A DNA stretch of 64,000 bases from Bog-756 sp963745955 (GCA_963745955.1 CAVUZI010000008.1:186001-250000), one strand, 5' to 3'. Counted from the stretch's first letter, positions 25,700 to 36,047 are shown. Notes: generated by a model from the letters alone, not told the origin. Program-made: numbers and translations.

Positions 25700-26895
25700 C
25701 AGGCACTGCAACGCTGAGTCGACAGCGCATTGCCATGGTGTCCGACGCTGTCTATCCCTTCAACACCGGAGGGAAGGAGCGGGCGCTCTATGAGATAGCC
25801 AGGCACTTGGTCGCCAACGGCCACCAAGTGGACTTCTATACGATGCACTGGTGGGATGGGGCTGACACTCCGAGCCGTGATGGCATCACTTTTCACGCAC
25901 TGTCAGCCCTCTACCCGCTGTATACGCCGGCGGGGCGTCGGTCCCTTCGACAAGCGTGTTTCTTCGCGTTGGCAACGACGAAGATGGTCGCTCAATCCTT
26001 CGATCTCCTCTATGTGGACAGTATTCCGTTCTTGCCGCTGCTCGCCGGTCGGTTGGTCGCTTGGATACGTAGGAAAGAGCTGACCACTATGTGGTACGAG
26101 TTCTGGGGGGCGTCCTATTGGAAGGCCTACCTTCCGGGTCCCGCTGCCTCCATCGGCACTCGTCTGGAGAGGATGGCCAGTTGGTGCCCTGACAAGGTGG
26201 TGTCCATTTCGGACCATACGACACGGCGCCTCGCGTCGGGTGCCGCGGCACGGTGTGTTGTGACCGTTCCGCTCGGAGTCGACCTGCGTGCCGTCGACGA
26301 CGCTGAGCCCTCGCCCGAACCGATCGACGTGTTGTTTGCGGGGCGGCTTCTCGAGAACAAGAACGTCGATTTGCTCATTGAGGCAATCGCACTGCTCCGT
26401 GAGGGATCTCCGGAGGTCCGATGCGTGATCGTCGGCGAAGGGCCCGAGCAGGAGCGGCTGGAAGGCCTCGTGGAGAGCCTCGACCTCGCCGACAGCGTCT
26501 CGCTCCGACCGTTTCTTCCCTCCTCCTCCGACCTCTACGGTCTGATGAAATCGGCCGGCGTGTTCGTGTTGCCTTCGGTGAGAGAGGGATTCGGCTTGGT
26601 GGTGATTGAGGCAAATGCCTGCGGCACTCCTGTCATCACGGTGAACCATCCCGAAAATGCTGCGCGCGACCTGATCGAGCCTGGTCGGAACGGACTCCTG
26701 TGCTCGCCGGATCCGGTGGATATCGCCGAGAAGGTTCGAACGGTCCTCGGTGACCGGATCGATCTCCTTGATTCAGTGTCGCTGCGCCGGAGGGCAGATG
26801 ACTTCGACTGGCACAACGTGGCCAGAGCCTTCGAGCAGGTGTTATCGATCCCTCAGCCTCCCGAACAGCTGCCGCGGGCAACGTTGGCATCCTGA
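25696..26895 (+). CDS. GT4-family glycosyltransferase
   Basis: A 399-residue GT-B fold enzyme. The N-terminal half begins RIAMVSDAVYPFNTGGKERALYEIA, the acceptor-side Gly loop. The C-terminal half shows VLFAGRLLENKNVDLLIEA, IVGEGPE and the EX7E motif REGFGLVVIEANACGTPVI, which binds the nucleotide-sugar. It would add a sugar to a lipid-linked or surface glycan on the cytoplasmic face. TTG at 25696 overlaps the previous stop as TTGA; ATG at 25735 is an alternative that would trim the first strand. The frame is intact and the length normal. The acceptor and donor sugars are unknown. Confidence 0.85.
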   Translation: MTGTATLSRQRIAMVSDAVYPFNTGGKERALYEIARHLVANGHQVDFYTMHWWDGADTPSRDGITFHALSALYPLYTPAGRRSLRQACFFALATTKMVAQSFDLLYVDSIPFLPLLAGRLVAWIRRKELTTMWYEFWGASYWKAYLPGPAASIGTRLERMASWCPDKVVSISDHTTRRLASGAAARCVVTVPLGVDLRAVDDAEPSPEPIDVLFAGRLLENKNVDLLIEAIALLREGSPEVRCVIVGEGPEQERLEGLVESLDLADSVSLRPFLPSSSDLYGLMKSAGVFVLPSVREGFGLVVIEANACGTPVITVNHPENAARDLIEPGRNGLLCSPDPVDIAEKVRTVLGDRIDLLDSVSLRRRADDFDWHNVARAFEQVLSIPQPPEQLPRATLAS

Positions 26896-27204
26896 ATCGC
26901 CGAACAGCGCTCGGTCACCGACGCTGTGGGACCTCCCGTGTCGCCGGTGCTCCATCGGAGATCGCCGGTGCGAACGGGGCGCTTCCTTCGGACCGGGAAG
27001 CGACACCGAGGATGCCAATGCCTTGATTCCCCGACGATTCGCAGCTGAAATGGAGGAAGAAGGTAGGGTGGCACGCTTCCGTTGCCGGCTCTCGCAAGAA
27101 CGAGGCATGTGAAACGCTAGAGGTTCGGTTCCGCGTAGAGATGAGTCCCTCGCTCGCCAACCACCAGGGGGCATTTGTTCGATGACTGTTGACCTCGACC
27201 TCGC
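26896..27204. other. Intergenic region, no gene seen
   Basis: About 309 bases between the GT4 gene and the flippase. No open frame with family motifs and no clear promoter or repeat was found; a remnant of a lost gene is possible. Confidence 0.3.
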
Positions 27205-28495
27205 ATGAGTTCGGCTCGTTCCGTTCTCGACCGGGCGTTGGCCCCGCTGCGTTCCACCGCCGCGGACCGGCTGGTGCGGAATGCCGGCTGGATGTGGGTG
27301 AACGTCGGTCTGTCCTCCTGTTTGGGACTGCTCGGATGGGTCATCGCCGCCCACTTTTACCCTCCGCGCGAGGTCGGAGCTGTGGCGGCAACCGTGGCCG
27401 TGTCGAATTTCATTGCCACGGCCGCCGCCCTGGGCCTCGTGGAGACCACGATCCGGCATCTGGAGGGAGTCGAGAACCAGCGACGTTTCGTGGCCAGGAA
27501 TTGTCTGTTGGTAGGCCTGGCTGGTCTGGTGGGCGGGGTCGTGTGGTGGGTCCTGACCCATCGCCTTCTGCGGTCAGAGGGGATTGGCCCATGGCTCGAG
27601 TTGGGCATCCTCTGTGGGTCCGCGGTTGCAGTGACAGTGAACGTGGTCACCGACGGCGCCATCATCGCTGCCCGTCGTCCTGCGTTGCTGTTGTTCGAAA
27701 ACACGGTGGGCGGGCTGCTGCGTCTCTCGGCCATCGCCTTCGTTTCGCTCGGCGCGCTCGGACTTCTTCTCAGTTGGTCGTCTGGCGGCGGTTGCCGGTG
27801 TTCTCGTCAGTCTTTTCGTTGTCTTCCGGCTACTGGGCTTCCGAACGAGCGGTGCGGTACGGGTCCCCCGGGTTCAAGCGTTCGCGGCCAGCAATTGGGT
27901 CTCGGGTATGGCATCGCTCGTTGACACCAGCGGTAACCCCTCTCCTGGTGGCCACCAGCCAAGGTGCCAGGGCGGCGACCTGGGTGGCGATCCCGCTCGT
28001 TGACGGTCCCGCTGCTCACGGCAATCCCGGCGCTGCTGGCCCGGAGTCTTTTCGCTGAAGCGTCGAAGTCACCCGCTCACCTCAATCACCTCTTCTGGCG
28101 GGTCCTCCCGCGGTCGCTGGGCCTTACCGCGGTATCTTCAGGAGTCGTCGCCATCGCGGCCCCGTTCGTTCTGGGATGGTTCGGTCCTGCCTACGCGGCG
28201 CACTCGACGACGCTGCTTCGGCTGCTGGCGCTTTCGGCATTCATCTCGGCCCCGAATTTCCTCGCCGATACCGTGCTCAACGTCCGACGTGATGTTTCGG
28301 GATACGCCTGGGCAAACGTGCTGGGCAGCTGCGCTTGCCTCGGAGCAGTCATCGCCGTCATACCGGGTTCCCCGACCGCTATGGGGTGGGCCTGGGTGGT
28401 GGGCCAAGCAGCCTATGGGGCGATATCATGCTCGCTGGTGATCCTCCGCCGCCATCGCGGCGACCGGTATCATCTCGACGGTTGCCCCGTCGTGA
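27205..28495 (+). CDS. Polysaccharide flippase (MATE/Wzx-like), several frameshifts
   Basis: A multi-helix lipid-linked oligosaccharide flippase of the MOP superfamily. The first 195 residues are clean (RNAGWMWVNVGLSSCLGLLGW, YPPREVGAVAATVAVSNF, IRHLEG). The remaining conserved pieces then lie in different frames: GRLAAVAGVLVSLFVVFRLLG after a change near 27778, VTPLLVATSQGARAATWVAIP after about 27925, LLTAIPALLARSLFAEAS after about 28000, and a final hydrophobic AAIAATGIISTV reaching TGA at 28493-28495 after about 28440. Joined, the length is near 425 residues, normal for the family. ATG at 27205. It would flip a glycan made by the neighbouring transferases. Four changes in 1.3 kb suggest sequence errors, though decay is possible. 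Confidence 0.65.
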
Positions 28496-28543
28496 TCCTG
28501 AGCTCCGAGGTCGGGTGCCGCATGGGTGGGCTCGATCATTTGG

Positions 28544-29703
28544 CTACCTCGTGGCTCCCGAGGGCTTCATCCTCGACTCGAAGACCTCCTCTGCCCCTCC
28601 GAGTAGAGCCGTCCACACGTATTTCGCCACCTGCTTGCGAACGGCGGTGGCATCGACTTCTGAACCGAATGCTTCCTGAATGGCCTTCTTCAAGCTCTCG
28701 GCCCACAGTTCGTTGTCGAAGAAATAGATATTGTCGAACCCCAGCTCCTTCACCCCGTTGAGCTCGCTGGAAACGACCTTCTTGGCCAGAGCGGAGTATT
28801 CGAACACCTTCATCGGACTGGCTGCGTCACGGAAGCGGTTCTTCTCCGAGATGTTGAGGCAGAGCTTCGTGCAAGTTCACCTGATCCATCAGCTGCCTTC
28901 GGTCGCGGATCCGGCCCGTGAATGTCACGAGATGTTCCAGTTCGTTGTCTTCCACGTATTGTTCCGCTGCGGGTATCTCCGGTCCGTCTCCGACCAGGGT
29001 GAGCGAGATGTCAGGAATGGATGCCTCGAGTTCTCCCACCACTTTGATCAACGGCACGACTTGCGACCATTTTCCATAGTTCGTCACATAGACGAGGGAA
29101 TGCTTCTTGCCCGGCGAGTAGGGCAGTGACAGTACCCAGTCCTCCACCCCATTCGTGAGCTTGAAGATGGCATCGTCGTCGCGGTACTCCTTGGCGTAGG
29201 CCACGAGCTCGTCCGAAACAGCGAAGACTGCCCTGCTGGCTTGGATTTGATGGACGATCGTCGAATGCACGGCGAGAAGTCTTGAAGGCAAACTTGTACG
29301 CAGGCGAGCCGTATATTTCAGGAAATGCCTCGTGATCGTCGGACAGATCGTAAAAGAGGGGCAGATCGAGAGGTGGCTCTGTCTCGCTGAAATATGTTTC
29401 GGAGAAGATGAAGTCCAGCTGGCATCTCTCAAATATCGACCGGACTTGACGTTTGAACCACCGCCTGTTGATTGGTGGGAAGAACAAGGGGATGCGTCTC
29501 ACCTTGTGCATCGTCACCTGTTCGTCCTTGTACTCGGACTCTTTCCACGAATGTCCGAAGCTTTCGACAATGCCCGGAAGGCTGAGAGGGTAGGGCATGC
29601 TCCAGGTGATCATGTGGACGTCGTGCCCGGTCTCGCTGAGCGTTTTGGCAATGGGTGTTGCTCTGACCGCCGACGGCAGGTAGGGAATCACCAGAATCTT
29701 CAC
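28544..29703 (-). CDS. GT4-like glycosyltransferase, two frameshifts
   Basis: A GT-B glycosyltransferase read in three pieces. The first runs from KILVIPYLPSAVRATPIAK to YGSPAYKFAFKTSR, then a change occurs near 29280. The second carries AVFAVSDELVAYAKEY, KLTNGVEDWVLS and ISLTLVGDGPE. A second change near 28865 leads to KVFEYSALAKKVVSSEL and the C-terminus. The motif order and the final KVFEY segment, which replaces EX7E, match glycosyltransferases that build surface polysaccharide. GTG at 29703 follows GAGAGGAG with good spacing. Joined length is about 385 residues. It converges with the flippase and is the third gene of a minus-strand GT group, 222 bp after the preceding one. Confidence 0.68.
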
Positions 29704-29925
29704 GGTCCACGCTCCTCTCGGATTGATTCTCTGGCATTGTGCCTCAAGCCTGTCCCATTCCGCAGCGGGGGAGCCGACCCAGGGCAATGCCGTTGAATCG
29801 ATTGGTTGATTCCACGGCAGCGATACACCGAGAAGCGTCGCCTTCGGCGATCGTGGCGCCTGGCATCGACGTCTTTGGCGTCTGGCCGGCTGTGCCCAGA
29901 CTTGTCCAGAGGACCGTCAATCAGG

Positions 29926-31005
29926 TCAATCGGACAGAGCCACGTACAATTGATGGGTTGCTGCGGCAATTGCATCCCAGGATAAGCCGTCCGAGTACTT
30001 CTTGCCGGCTTCTCCTCGTCTGGGAAGGTCAGCCCTCTCGGTGAGTGAGTTCCGCATGCTGTCGAGCAGCCCATTGGGCAGAAGGGGATCGTAATAGAAG
30101 CCGGTCTCCGCCGGCAGTTCCCGAATTATTCCCAAGCTGGGGGCAAGAAGCGGGCGGCCGAATGATAAGGCCAACAATGCCGTGCTGGACGTTGTGGTTT
30201 CGCGAAAGGGCAAGCAGACCACGTTCGACGCCTGAAAGTACGTCGCCACTTCATCATTGGGGATGAATCCCTCATGGATCGAGATTCCGGAGTGCTTGCG
30301 GGCGCTGCACAAGGATGCTTCGAGGGAATTCTCGGTGCATTCACCGGCAATGAGCAACCGAGTGTCTGGACGATCCAACTCGAGGAAGGCATCGATCAAC
30401 TGGTCGACGCCCTTGTACCGGCGGATCAGCCCAAAGAACAGAAAGACGAACTCCCCTTCCCCTATCTGCAATTGCTCTCGGGCCTGCGCATCGTCCAGAT
30501 TGCTCACGTAGATATTCCCGTAGGAGCCGATAGGAATCACAACCGCTCTGCTCGTGCGGAGCCCGATCTCCTGCATCTGCAATATCGTCTGTTCGGAATG
30601 AACGATAACTGCGTCGGCTAACCCACTGATGCACTTGTTGACAGTACGAGCGCTTCGAAAATTGTCCGCATGTGGCAGATGGTCATGGACAGTCCACACC
30701 AGACGGTAACCCAGTAGTTTTATCCAACAGACCGTCGCAATGGAGTAATACTGCATGAGAAATCGGGAGAGCGATCGGTTGAGCCGCGGGATCCTGAACG
30801 AATAGGTCCAGTGGAGATGGAAAAGGTCATAACCCTTCAGGCGTTTCAGAAGGAGGACGAAGGGTAGCAACATCACGTTGATGGTCTGGTACTTCGAGGG
30901 ACCTGTCAAATAGTCGATGGAGATATCGCTGAATTTCTCCCTCATAGGGTCATAGAGCAGTTCCTGATACGGATTGGGATCCTTTGGAAATGCCAGCACT
31001 TTCAT
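29926..31005 (-). CDS. GT4-like glycosyltransferase
   Basis: A 359-residue GT-B protein. The N-terminus KVLAFPKDPNPYQELLYDPM and the segment GYDLFHLHWTYSF are typical of the FHLHW subgroup of exopolysaccharide transferases. The C-terminal half has FVFLFFGLIRRYKGVDQLI, LLIAGEC and NVVCLPFRETTTSSTALLALSFGRP, which corresponds to the donor-binding loop although the canonical EX7E is replaced by a T/S-rich form. ATG at 31005 overlaps the TGA of the upstream GT2 gene (ATGA), so the two are co-translated. The frame is intact. GC content is lower than in the first 24 kb, as for its neighbours. Confidence 0.83.
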   Translation of the reverse strand: MKVLAFPKDPNPYQELLYDPMREKFSDISIDYLTGPSKYQTINVMLLPFVLLLKRLKGYDLFHLHWTYSFRIPRLNRSLSRFLMQYYSIATVCWIKLLGYRLVWTVHDHLPHADNFRSARTVNKCISGLADAVIVHSEQTILQMQEIGLRTSRAVVIPIGSYGNIYVSNLDDAQAREQLQIGEGEFVFLFFGLIRRYKGVDQLIDAFLELDRPDTRLLIAGECTENSLEASLCSARKHSGISIHEGFIPNDEVATYFQASNVVCLPFRETTTSSTALLALSFGRPLLAPSLGIIRELPAETGFYYDPLLPNGLLDSMRNSLTERADLPRRGEAGKKYSDGLSWDAIAAATHQLYVALSD

Positions 31006-31910
31006 GGCTTCCGTAAGCCTCTCAAGACTCCCAGTCCGTAGACAACATGGTAGCCAACCGTCCGAAACGGCCGTTTGTCGATGTTTCGAATGATGGGGAT
31101 GAGGATGAGCAAAGGATATGGCCAAAAGAAAAGCGTGAGGGGAAGCCCGAGTACGTAGACGGGATAGGAGACGACCATGATGTCGTTCTTGAAGAGGTTC
31201 CTCCAGCGATCGCGGTGCTTTCGGTACAGCTTGGCTCTCCCGATGCCATAACGGTATGTCCGCCTCAGGTCTTCTCTCGTGTCACCCCAATTGTGAATCA
31301 CCTCGGCTTCGGGGATGTATCGGAGTCTGTACCCGGTATCAGTTGCTCTCCAGCAAAAATCAATGTCTTCTGCGTAGCCCAGAAGTTCGTCGAAATCCCC
31401 GATCGTTTCGAATACCGTGCGGTGAACGGCCATGTTCATCGTCGCGGCTTCCTCGAGGTAGTGCTTCCCGGCGACCGGCGCAGCAGAGTCGTCTCCTATC
31501 GCCGCAGAGTCGTACATCGATTGTCCGCTGGTCGACGTGATCCTCCCGGCCGCGATGCATTCGCCCTCCTGCACGATTGGAGACACGAGGTTGAGCAACC
31601 AATCGGTGCCCGGAATGCAATTGGCGTCCAGGAACACGATTATTTCGTTCTCGCAGTGCCGAATGCCGAGGTTTCTCTGTTCTGCGATAGTCCTTTTTTC
31701 GGGCACGGGAGGCGAAAGCGAAAACCATTTGACCGATGGAAACATTTCCTTTACGTAATCGAGCCTGCCCGCAGAAGCGTCGACGACGACAACCTCGAAT
31801 GAAATCGGACTGGAGAGGGCGGCCAGTGCCAGGAGGGTATCGGTGATTCTTCGGTCGTTCCTATTGACAATTACGATGGAGGCCCGACCAGCTTCATTGT
31901 GATTGATCAT
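31002..31910 (-). CDS. GT2 glycosyltransferase (rhamnosyltransferase-like)
   Basis: A 302-residue GT-A enzyme. ASIVIVNRNDRRITDTLLAL opens the fold; LDANCIPGTDW stands at the DxD position and YAEDIDFCWRATDTGYR is the acidic ED motif of WbbL-like transferases. One or two hydrophobic helices (LGLPLTLFFWPYPLLILIPII) near 255-280 anchor it. ATG at 31910 is used; a TTG at 31922 with GGAAG in front is an equally plausible start. It is the first gene of a minus-strand group of three glycosyltransferases, with a likely promoter near 32060. The sugar is unknown. Confidence 0.83.
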   Translation of the reverse strand: MINHNEAGRASIVIVNRNDRRITDTLLALAALSSPISFEVVVVDASAGRLDYVKEMFPSVKWFSLSPPVPEKRTIAEQRNLGIRHCENEIIVFLDANCIPGTDWLLNLVSPIVQEGECIAAGRITSTSGQSMYDSAAIGDDSAAPVAGKHYLEEAATMNMAVHRTVFETIGDFDELLGYAEDIDFCWRATDTGYRLRYIPEAEVIHNWGDTREDLRRTYRYGIGRAKLYRKHRDRWRNLFKNDIMVVSYPVYVLGLPLTLFFWPYPLLILIPIIRNIDKRPFRTVGYHVVYGLGVLRGLRKP

Positions 31911-31922
31911 CGCGTCAGTCAA

Positions 31923-32348
31923 TGGCTTCCACGGCGCGACATCGACACAGGGCGCGGTTCAGCACAGGACCCGGCGTCTCGCTCCCTGCTTCCCCCCATT
32001 GTCATCGTCGCCACCTAGTTTCGGCGTTGCCCCTATGGAACGCTGACATCGATTGAGTATATTAGGTTCGCGCCGTCCGGCGGATTTCGGCCTCTTCCCG
32101 GCCGGCAGCGTGCGGAGGACAATCGGGTCCGTTCGCCGGGGTGCGTTGCACCGCCCCTAGAGGCGTCTTGCGCTCAGAGATCCCCGGGTCCTCGACTGTG
32201 ATCCGGACGATCCCGCGCCGGCAGTTGGTCCGCAGCCCAGGGAGGTTTCGGTTCAGGCTCGAGAGCGATCCCGGTGGGCCAGCGAAATGGCTGGTGGTAG
32301 AGCCGAGCTACCGAGGTTCTGGAGGCGACGAGATAGTGCGCGTCACGG
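31923..32348. other. Intergenic region with a minus-strand promoter
   Basis: About 425 bases separate the GT2 start from the 3' end of the secreted glycosidase-like gene. The sequence around 32056-32063 is AT-rich and gives TATACT on the minus strand, a good -10 box for the GT group, and TATATT on the plus strand. A short plus-strand open frame (32141-32356) has no ribosome site and is not called. Confidence 0.4.
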
Positions 32349-33458
32349 TCATTTGAAGCACGTCTTGATGGCGGTTTGCGCGCTCGGCTGCAGCTCTGTC
32401 GGCTGCGATGACTGGGGTGAAGTCATGAGCTTCCCGGAGTTGTAGTTGAATTGCGGGCCCCAGAAATAGATACCACCGAGTTTGTGATCCTTCGAAAACT
32501 GGCAGGCAGCTGTGAACCAGTTGGCCTGGATCTTCTGGTCGAATGGCCCGCTCACGTACTCATAGGGGGTTTGGTAGGCGCCGTCCGTGGCATCGATGCC
32601 GACCTCGTCGATCGTGACCTTGCTGTCTGCGGTTCCGAAGTGATGTTGTCCGAGGAACGTGTTCCACCCCGAAACCAGTTTGGCCACCGAAGAGCTGGAC
32701 GTGTAACTGGAGGGGAGGCCCGGATAGGCGTCGATACCGACCGAGGTGCCCGTGTGTACTTCGCCGGCACCGTTGCTGGGGCTCGCCCTCCAACTCGTCG
32801 CGAAGACGAGCTGGCCCTTGTACAGACTCCGAGCTTGTGAGATGACTGACGACCATTCCGTGGCCTTGGTGAGACTGGCGAGCTCGAGCGAGATGGTGAA
32901 ACTGGTCACTTTGTCCGTTTGAGCCATTCGCAGATAGGGCGCCATCATGCTCGAGTAGCTATTGAACCAGTCTGGCCGGTTTGTCGGCTGGAGCTCACCT
33001 CGCCACGTGTTACCGAGGCTGCTCTGGTTGAGGAGGGGACGGAGCAAGACGTGGAGACCTTCGAGTTGGGCCCAGTGCACGAGAACGCCTATGCGCGTCG
33101 GACTGGGCGATTGTTCGGCCCCGTTGCACTGGTCGGCAGTGAAGACGCTGTTCGCATTGATTCCCGCTGTGTAGAACGGGAATGCGATGGCGACCGCGTT
33201 CGCGCCCAGCGATTTGATGCCTTTCATCTCATTGGTTGCATAGGTCTGCCAGACTGTCGTTGACTGACAGTTGTCCGTGACATAGACATTGACTCCATGC
33301 TGGGCGGGCGTCGATCCGGAGGGGAGTGTGGCGGCACTTCCGGGCGTGGCCGTCAGTGTCGTCAGCAGACCGATGGCGGCGACAAGCACGACAACCGGAA
33401 TCACGAGAGATGACCGGCGAGTTCGGACAAGAGTCATGGTATTTACGCTCCCATTCAT
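32349..33458 (-). CDS. Secreted TIM-barrel glycosidase-like protein (GH113-like)
   Basis: A 369-residue exported protein. A signal sequence (RRSSLVIPVVVLVAAIGLLTTLTATPGSAA) is followed by a single catalytic-type domain: HGVNVYVTDNCQS, IKSLGANAVAIAFPFYTAG, LEGLHVLLRPLLN, FTISLELASL and VTIDEVGIDA. The strand-end acidic residues in SLELA and IDEVG would fit the acid/base and nucleophile of a (beta/alpha)8 retaining glycosidase. The overall look is that of GH113-like barrels, but family membership is inferred. ATG at 33458 is used; ATG at 33437 with GGGAG upstream is possible. Lying among glycosyltransferases, it may trim or release the exported polysaccharide. Confidence 0.65.
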   Translation of the reverse strand: MNGSVNTMTLVRTRRSSLVIPVVVLVAAIGLLTTLTATPGSAATLPSGSTPAQHGVNVYVTDNCQSTTVWQTYATNEMKGIKSLGANAVAIAFPFYTAGINANSVFTADQCNGAEQSPSPTRIGVLVHWAQLEGLHVLLRPLLNQSSLGNTWRGELQPTNRPDWFNSYSSMMAPYLRMAQTDKVTSFTISLELASLTKATEWSSVISQARSLYKGQLVFATSWRASPSNGAGEVHTGTSVGIDAYPGLPSSYTSSSSVAKLVSGWNTFLGQHHFGTADSKVTIDEVGIDATDGAYQTPYEYVSGPFDQKIQANWFTAACQFSKDHKLGGIYFWGPQFNYNSGKLMTSPQSSQPTELQPSAQTAIKTCFK

Positions 33459-33712
33459 GAGTTCCCAGCCGGTTGGAGGCGACGCAGCGTGCCCGAGATA
33501 CTCCACGGTGTCACGAATGCCGCCAGTATCTGCCTGACCCTGGAATCGAACGCCAATCTGGCCCCCCGACGTCTCCAGCTCGCGAATTATGGCATGGATA
33601 AGCCGCCAGTGTCCATCGGCCCTGACCTGGTCCATCAGGGTGCCTCAGCTCCGTCGGCCAGCGTTGGCCATCGAATGGATGGGTCTCCGCCACTCAGGCG
33701 CCTGGCCGCCCT

Positions 33713-34819
33713 TCAGACCAGCTCACGGTAGATGACCTCAAGCCGATCCGAGACGGAGGCCCAGCTCCGTCCGGCTACTCGGAGTCGACCGGCTGTCGCC
33801 ATCTCCCTTCGCCGAGCCACGTCATCGGCGAGCGACCGAAGCGCTTCCGCCAGCGCGGATGGATTTGGCGGTACGACCAGGCCCACGCCCGCCAACGTCT
33901 CGCGGGAGCCGGGCACGTCGGTGCCGACGATCGGAACCCCAGATGCCATGGCTTCCAGAAATACGAGGGGCATGCCTTCCCTATTGGAAGAGGACACGAG
34001 GACATCAGCCCAGAGGTACCAATTGACCAGTTCATCGCCCGTCTGGTGGCCGACGAACCGTATGCCTGGCGAGCCCGAGGCGGCAACCCGACGCTTGAGC
34101 TCCTCACCCTGCCCTCCGTCACCAGCGATCACAAGTTCGAACGGACGGCCCAGGAGGTTGACCGCATCGAGGAGCCGGTTGACGTTCTTCTGGCTGCTGA
34201 GGCGCCCTACGAAAAGAAGCCGGTATGGCCGATCCTTGATCTCCTCGGGTTCCCTATTCGAGAAGAACCGGGAGTGCACCCCATTGGCCAGCACTCTGAT
34301 CCGATCAGTGGGCACGCGATACCAGTCATGGACCTCGGAAGCCTGAACATCATCGAGCACGATGACCCGGTCGGCGCGCCGAAGGATCGGGGCCAGAACA
34401 TGACGTTTGTACGCAGTGAGAAGTCTCGGGCGGGAGGTGGGATTCACATCGAAGTGGTAGTGGGCCACCAGGGGGCGCCTCCCGAGAAGGGAGCCCAGTG
34501 TGGCCAACTCCGGTGCAAACGCCTGAATGGCATGGACGTGCAAGATGGTGTCCCGAGGCAAGGTCAGAATGGAGGCGAGAGCCGTCGGAAATACGGGAAT
34601 GTTGGCCATTTCAAATGCCGGAAAGCGGTGAACCGTCAGGTTCGGGGTTTCGAGTGTCGATCCTCTGCTCGCCCCGACCCGTGATGTGAGGACACGGACA
34701 CGGTTGTTCACGGCGAGGCCTTCGGCCAGAAACGCAGCCACGGCCTCCATCCCTCCCAGATGCGGCGGGTAGTAGGGGACGATCTGGGCGATGTCGAGCC
34801 CGCTCTGGTACCCCTTCAC
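33713..34819 (-). CDS. GT4-family glycosyltransferase
   Basis: A 368-residue GT-B enzyme. DIAQIVPYYPPHLGGMEAVAAF is the N-terminal Gly-rich acceptor loop. YRLLFVGRLSSQKNVNRLLDAV, LVIAGDGGQGEEL and the EX7E motif SNREGMPLVFLEAMASGVPIV build the nucleotide-sugar site. It would act on the cytoplasmic side in surface glycan assembly. GTG at 34819 is chosen because the fold starts about 5 residues later; the frame is open to 34915 and no ribosome site decides. The gene is intact and sits alone between the glycosidase-like gene and a divergent methyltransferase. Confidence 0.83.
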   Translation of the reverse strand: MKGYQSGLDIAQIVPYYPPHLGGMEAVAAFLAEGLAVNNRVRVLTSRVGASRGSTLETPNLTVHRFPAFEMANIPVFPTALASILTLPRDTILHVHAIQAFAPELATLGSLLGRRPLVAHYHFDVNPTSRPRLLTAYKRHVLAPILRRADRVIVLDDVQASEVHDWYRVPTDRIRVLANGVHSRFFSNREPEEIKDRPYRLLFVGRLSSQKNVNRLLDAVNLLGRPFELVIAGDGGQGEELKRRVAASGSPGIRFVGHQTGDELVNWYLWADVLVSSSNREGMPLVFLEAMASGVPIVGTDVPGSRETLAGVGLVVPPNPSALAEALRSLADDVARRREMATAGRLRVAGRSWASVSDRLEVIYRELV

Positions 34820-35260
34820 CGGCCCGAGATCGGAGAATTGGTGCGCAGACGGTGCGCTGGTGTGGTCTCGTCGACTCGGAAAGGTCCGTGCTCTGTGGCG
34901 GGAACCGGAGCCCACTCAACCGCGGAAGTTCGTACTCCGCTAGACATGGACACGGTGTGGCAGGTCGGCGCGGCCGGGTGGTGGCGCGGGAGCACGCAGG
35001 GCGAGCAGTGACTGACGGTCTTGGTTGGGTTCTCGCTGGGAAGAATGAAAAAGTGTAACCCGGAGACGGTAGCCCCAGTGAGGCGAGCTTGGTCCGCTGC
35101 GACTGTTTCAGTGCCATGTCGTCCACCTGCCTGCCGGGTCATGCCGAGCCCGGCAGGGGAGCACCCGCCAAATAGGGAGGATCGGCCGGGGTGTCGTCGA
35201 GGCGCCTCCGCAAGGGCTTGGGTCTTTCGGGCGTGGTTCCTAGTACCATGTGTGTCCACA
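34820..35260. other. Divergent intergenic region
   Basis: About 440 bases between the divergent GT4 and methyltransferase starts. TACCAT at 35244-35249 is a possible -10 for the methyltransferase, which would make its leader very short. Nothing else is recognised. Confidence 0.35.
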
Positions 35261-35914
35261 ATGGCCGGCATCGACTACGCACGCCTCTACAAGTACCGGA
35301 TCAGGCACATCGACTTGGAGAAGCGTCAGAAGGTTTGGAACGCAATCGCGGCCTATATCTACGTGGCGATGGATCGCCCCGAAGTGGTGCTGGACCCCGC
35401 TGCCGGCAACTATGAGTACCTGAACGCCACACCCGCACGCGAACGATGGGGTGTGGACGCTGCGAGCTATGCAGTCCACCGCGACCCTATGATCAAAGCG
35501 ATCACGGCCAACATCGGCGATGTCCAGTTGCCCGAGGAATATTTCGACGGCGTGTTCATCTCGAATTTCCTCGAACACCTAAGTAACCAAGACGAAATCG
35601 CCGACCTGCTGGCCCAAATGCGCTCCGCCATGAAGACGGGTGGGCGAATCACCATCATCGGTCCGAACTTCCGCCATTGCGTCCGCTCATACTTCGATTA
35701 CGCCGATCACGTCCTCGCCCTGAGCCACTTGGCCGTGATCGAGCACCTCAGCGCGTCCGGTTTCCGCGTGACCAAAGCCAGGAGCCGCTTTCTGCCTTAC
35801 TCGTTCAGCGGTATTCTCCCTGCCTCACGCAGCCTGACCGCCGCCTACCTGCGCGTGCCGCTGGCGTGGCACATCCTCGGCAAGCAATTCTTGGTCATCG
35901 CCACCAAGGAATGA
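35261..35914 (+). CDS. Class I SAM-dependent methyltransferase-like protein
   Basis: A 217-residue Rossmann-fold protein. Motif I is VVLDPAAGNYEYLN near residue 45, with Asp/Pro replacing the usual Gly pattern. A later FDGVFISNFLEHL, at the post-motif position, and GGRITIIGPNFRH (motif IV/post) are typical of sugar or lipid methyltransferases in polysaccharide clusters. ATG at 35261 is close to a TACCAT box, so the mRNA may be nearly leaderless. The gene is intact and lies about 130 bp before the first pseB repeat. Its substrate is unknown; a sugar of the surface glycan is a reasonable guess. Confidence 0.75.
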   Translation: MAGIDYARLYKYRIRHIDLEKRQKVWNAIAAYIYVAMDRPEVVLDPAAGNYEYLNATPARERWGVDAASYAVHRDPMIKAITANIGDVQLPEEYFDGVFISNFLEHLSNQDEIADLLAQMRSAMKTGGRITIIGPNFRHCVRSYFDYADHVLALSHLAVIEHLSASGFRVTKARSRFLPYSFSGILPASRSLTAAYLRVPLAWHILGKQFLVIATKE

Positions 35915-36047
35915 GACGGACAGGGGCAACGTCACAGCTGAGGATCCAACGTTAGCGAGATCCGGCCGATGACTCCGGCTGCGACTTCCCAGATACGGCG
36001 CCGCCGGCGCGAGCCTTGATCATGGCAGAGGATCGGGATCCCTCTCG

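Noticed and set aside
32141..32356. A 71-codon plus-strand frame
   Set aside because: It overlaps the end of the secreted glycosidase-like gene, lacks a ribosome site and shows no family features.
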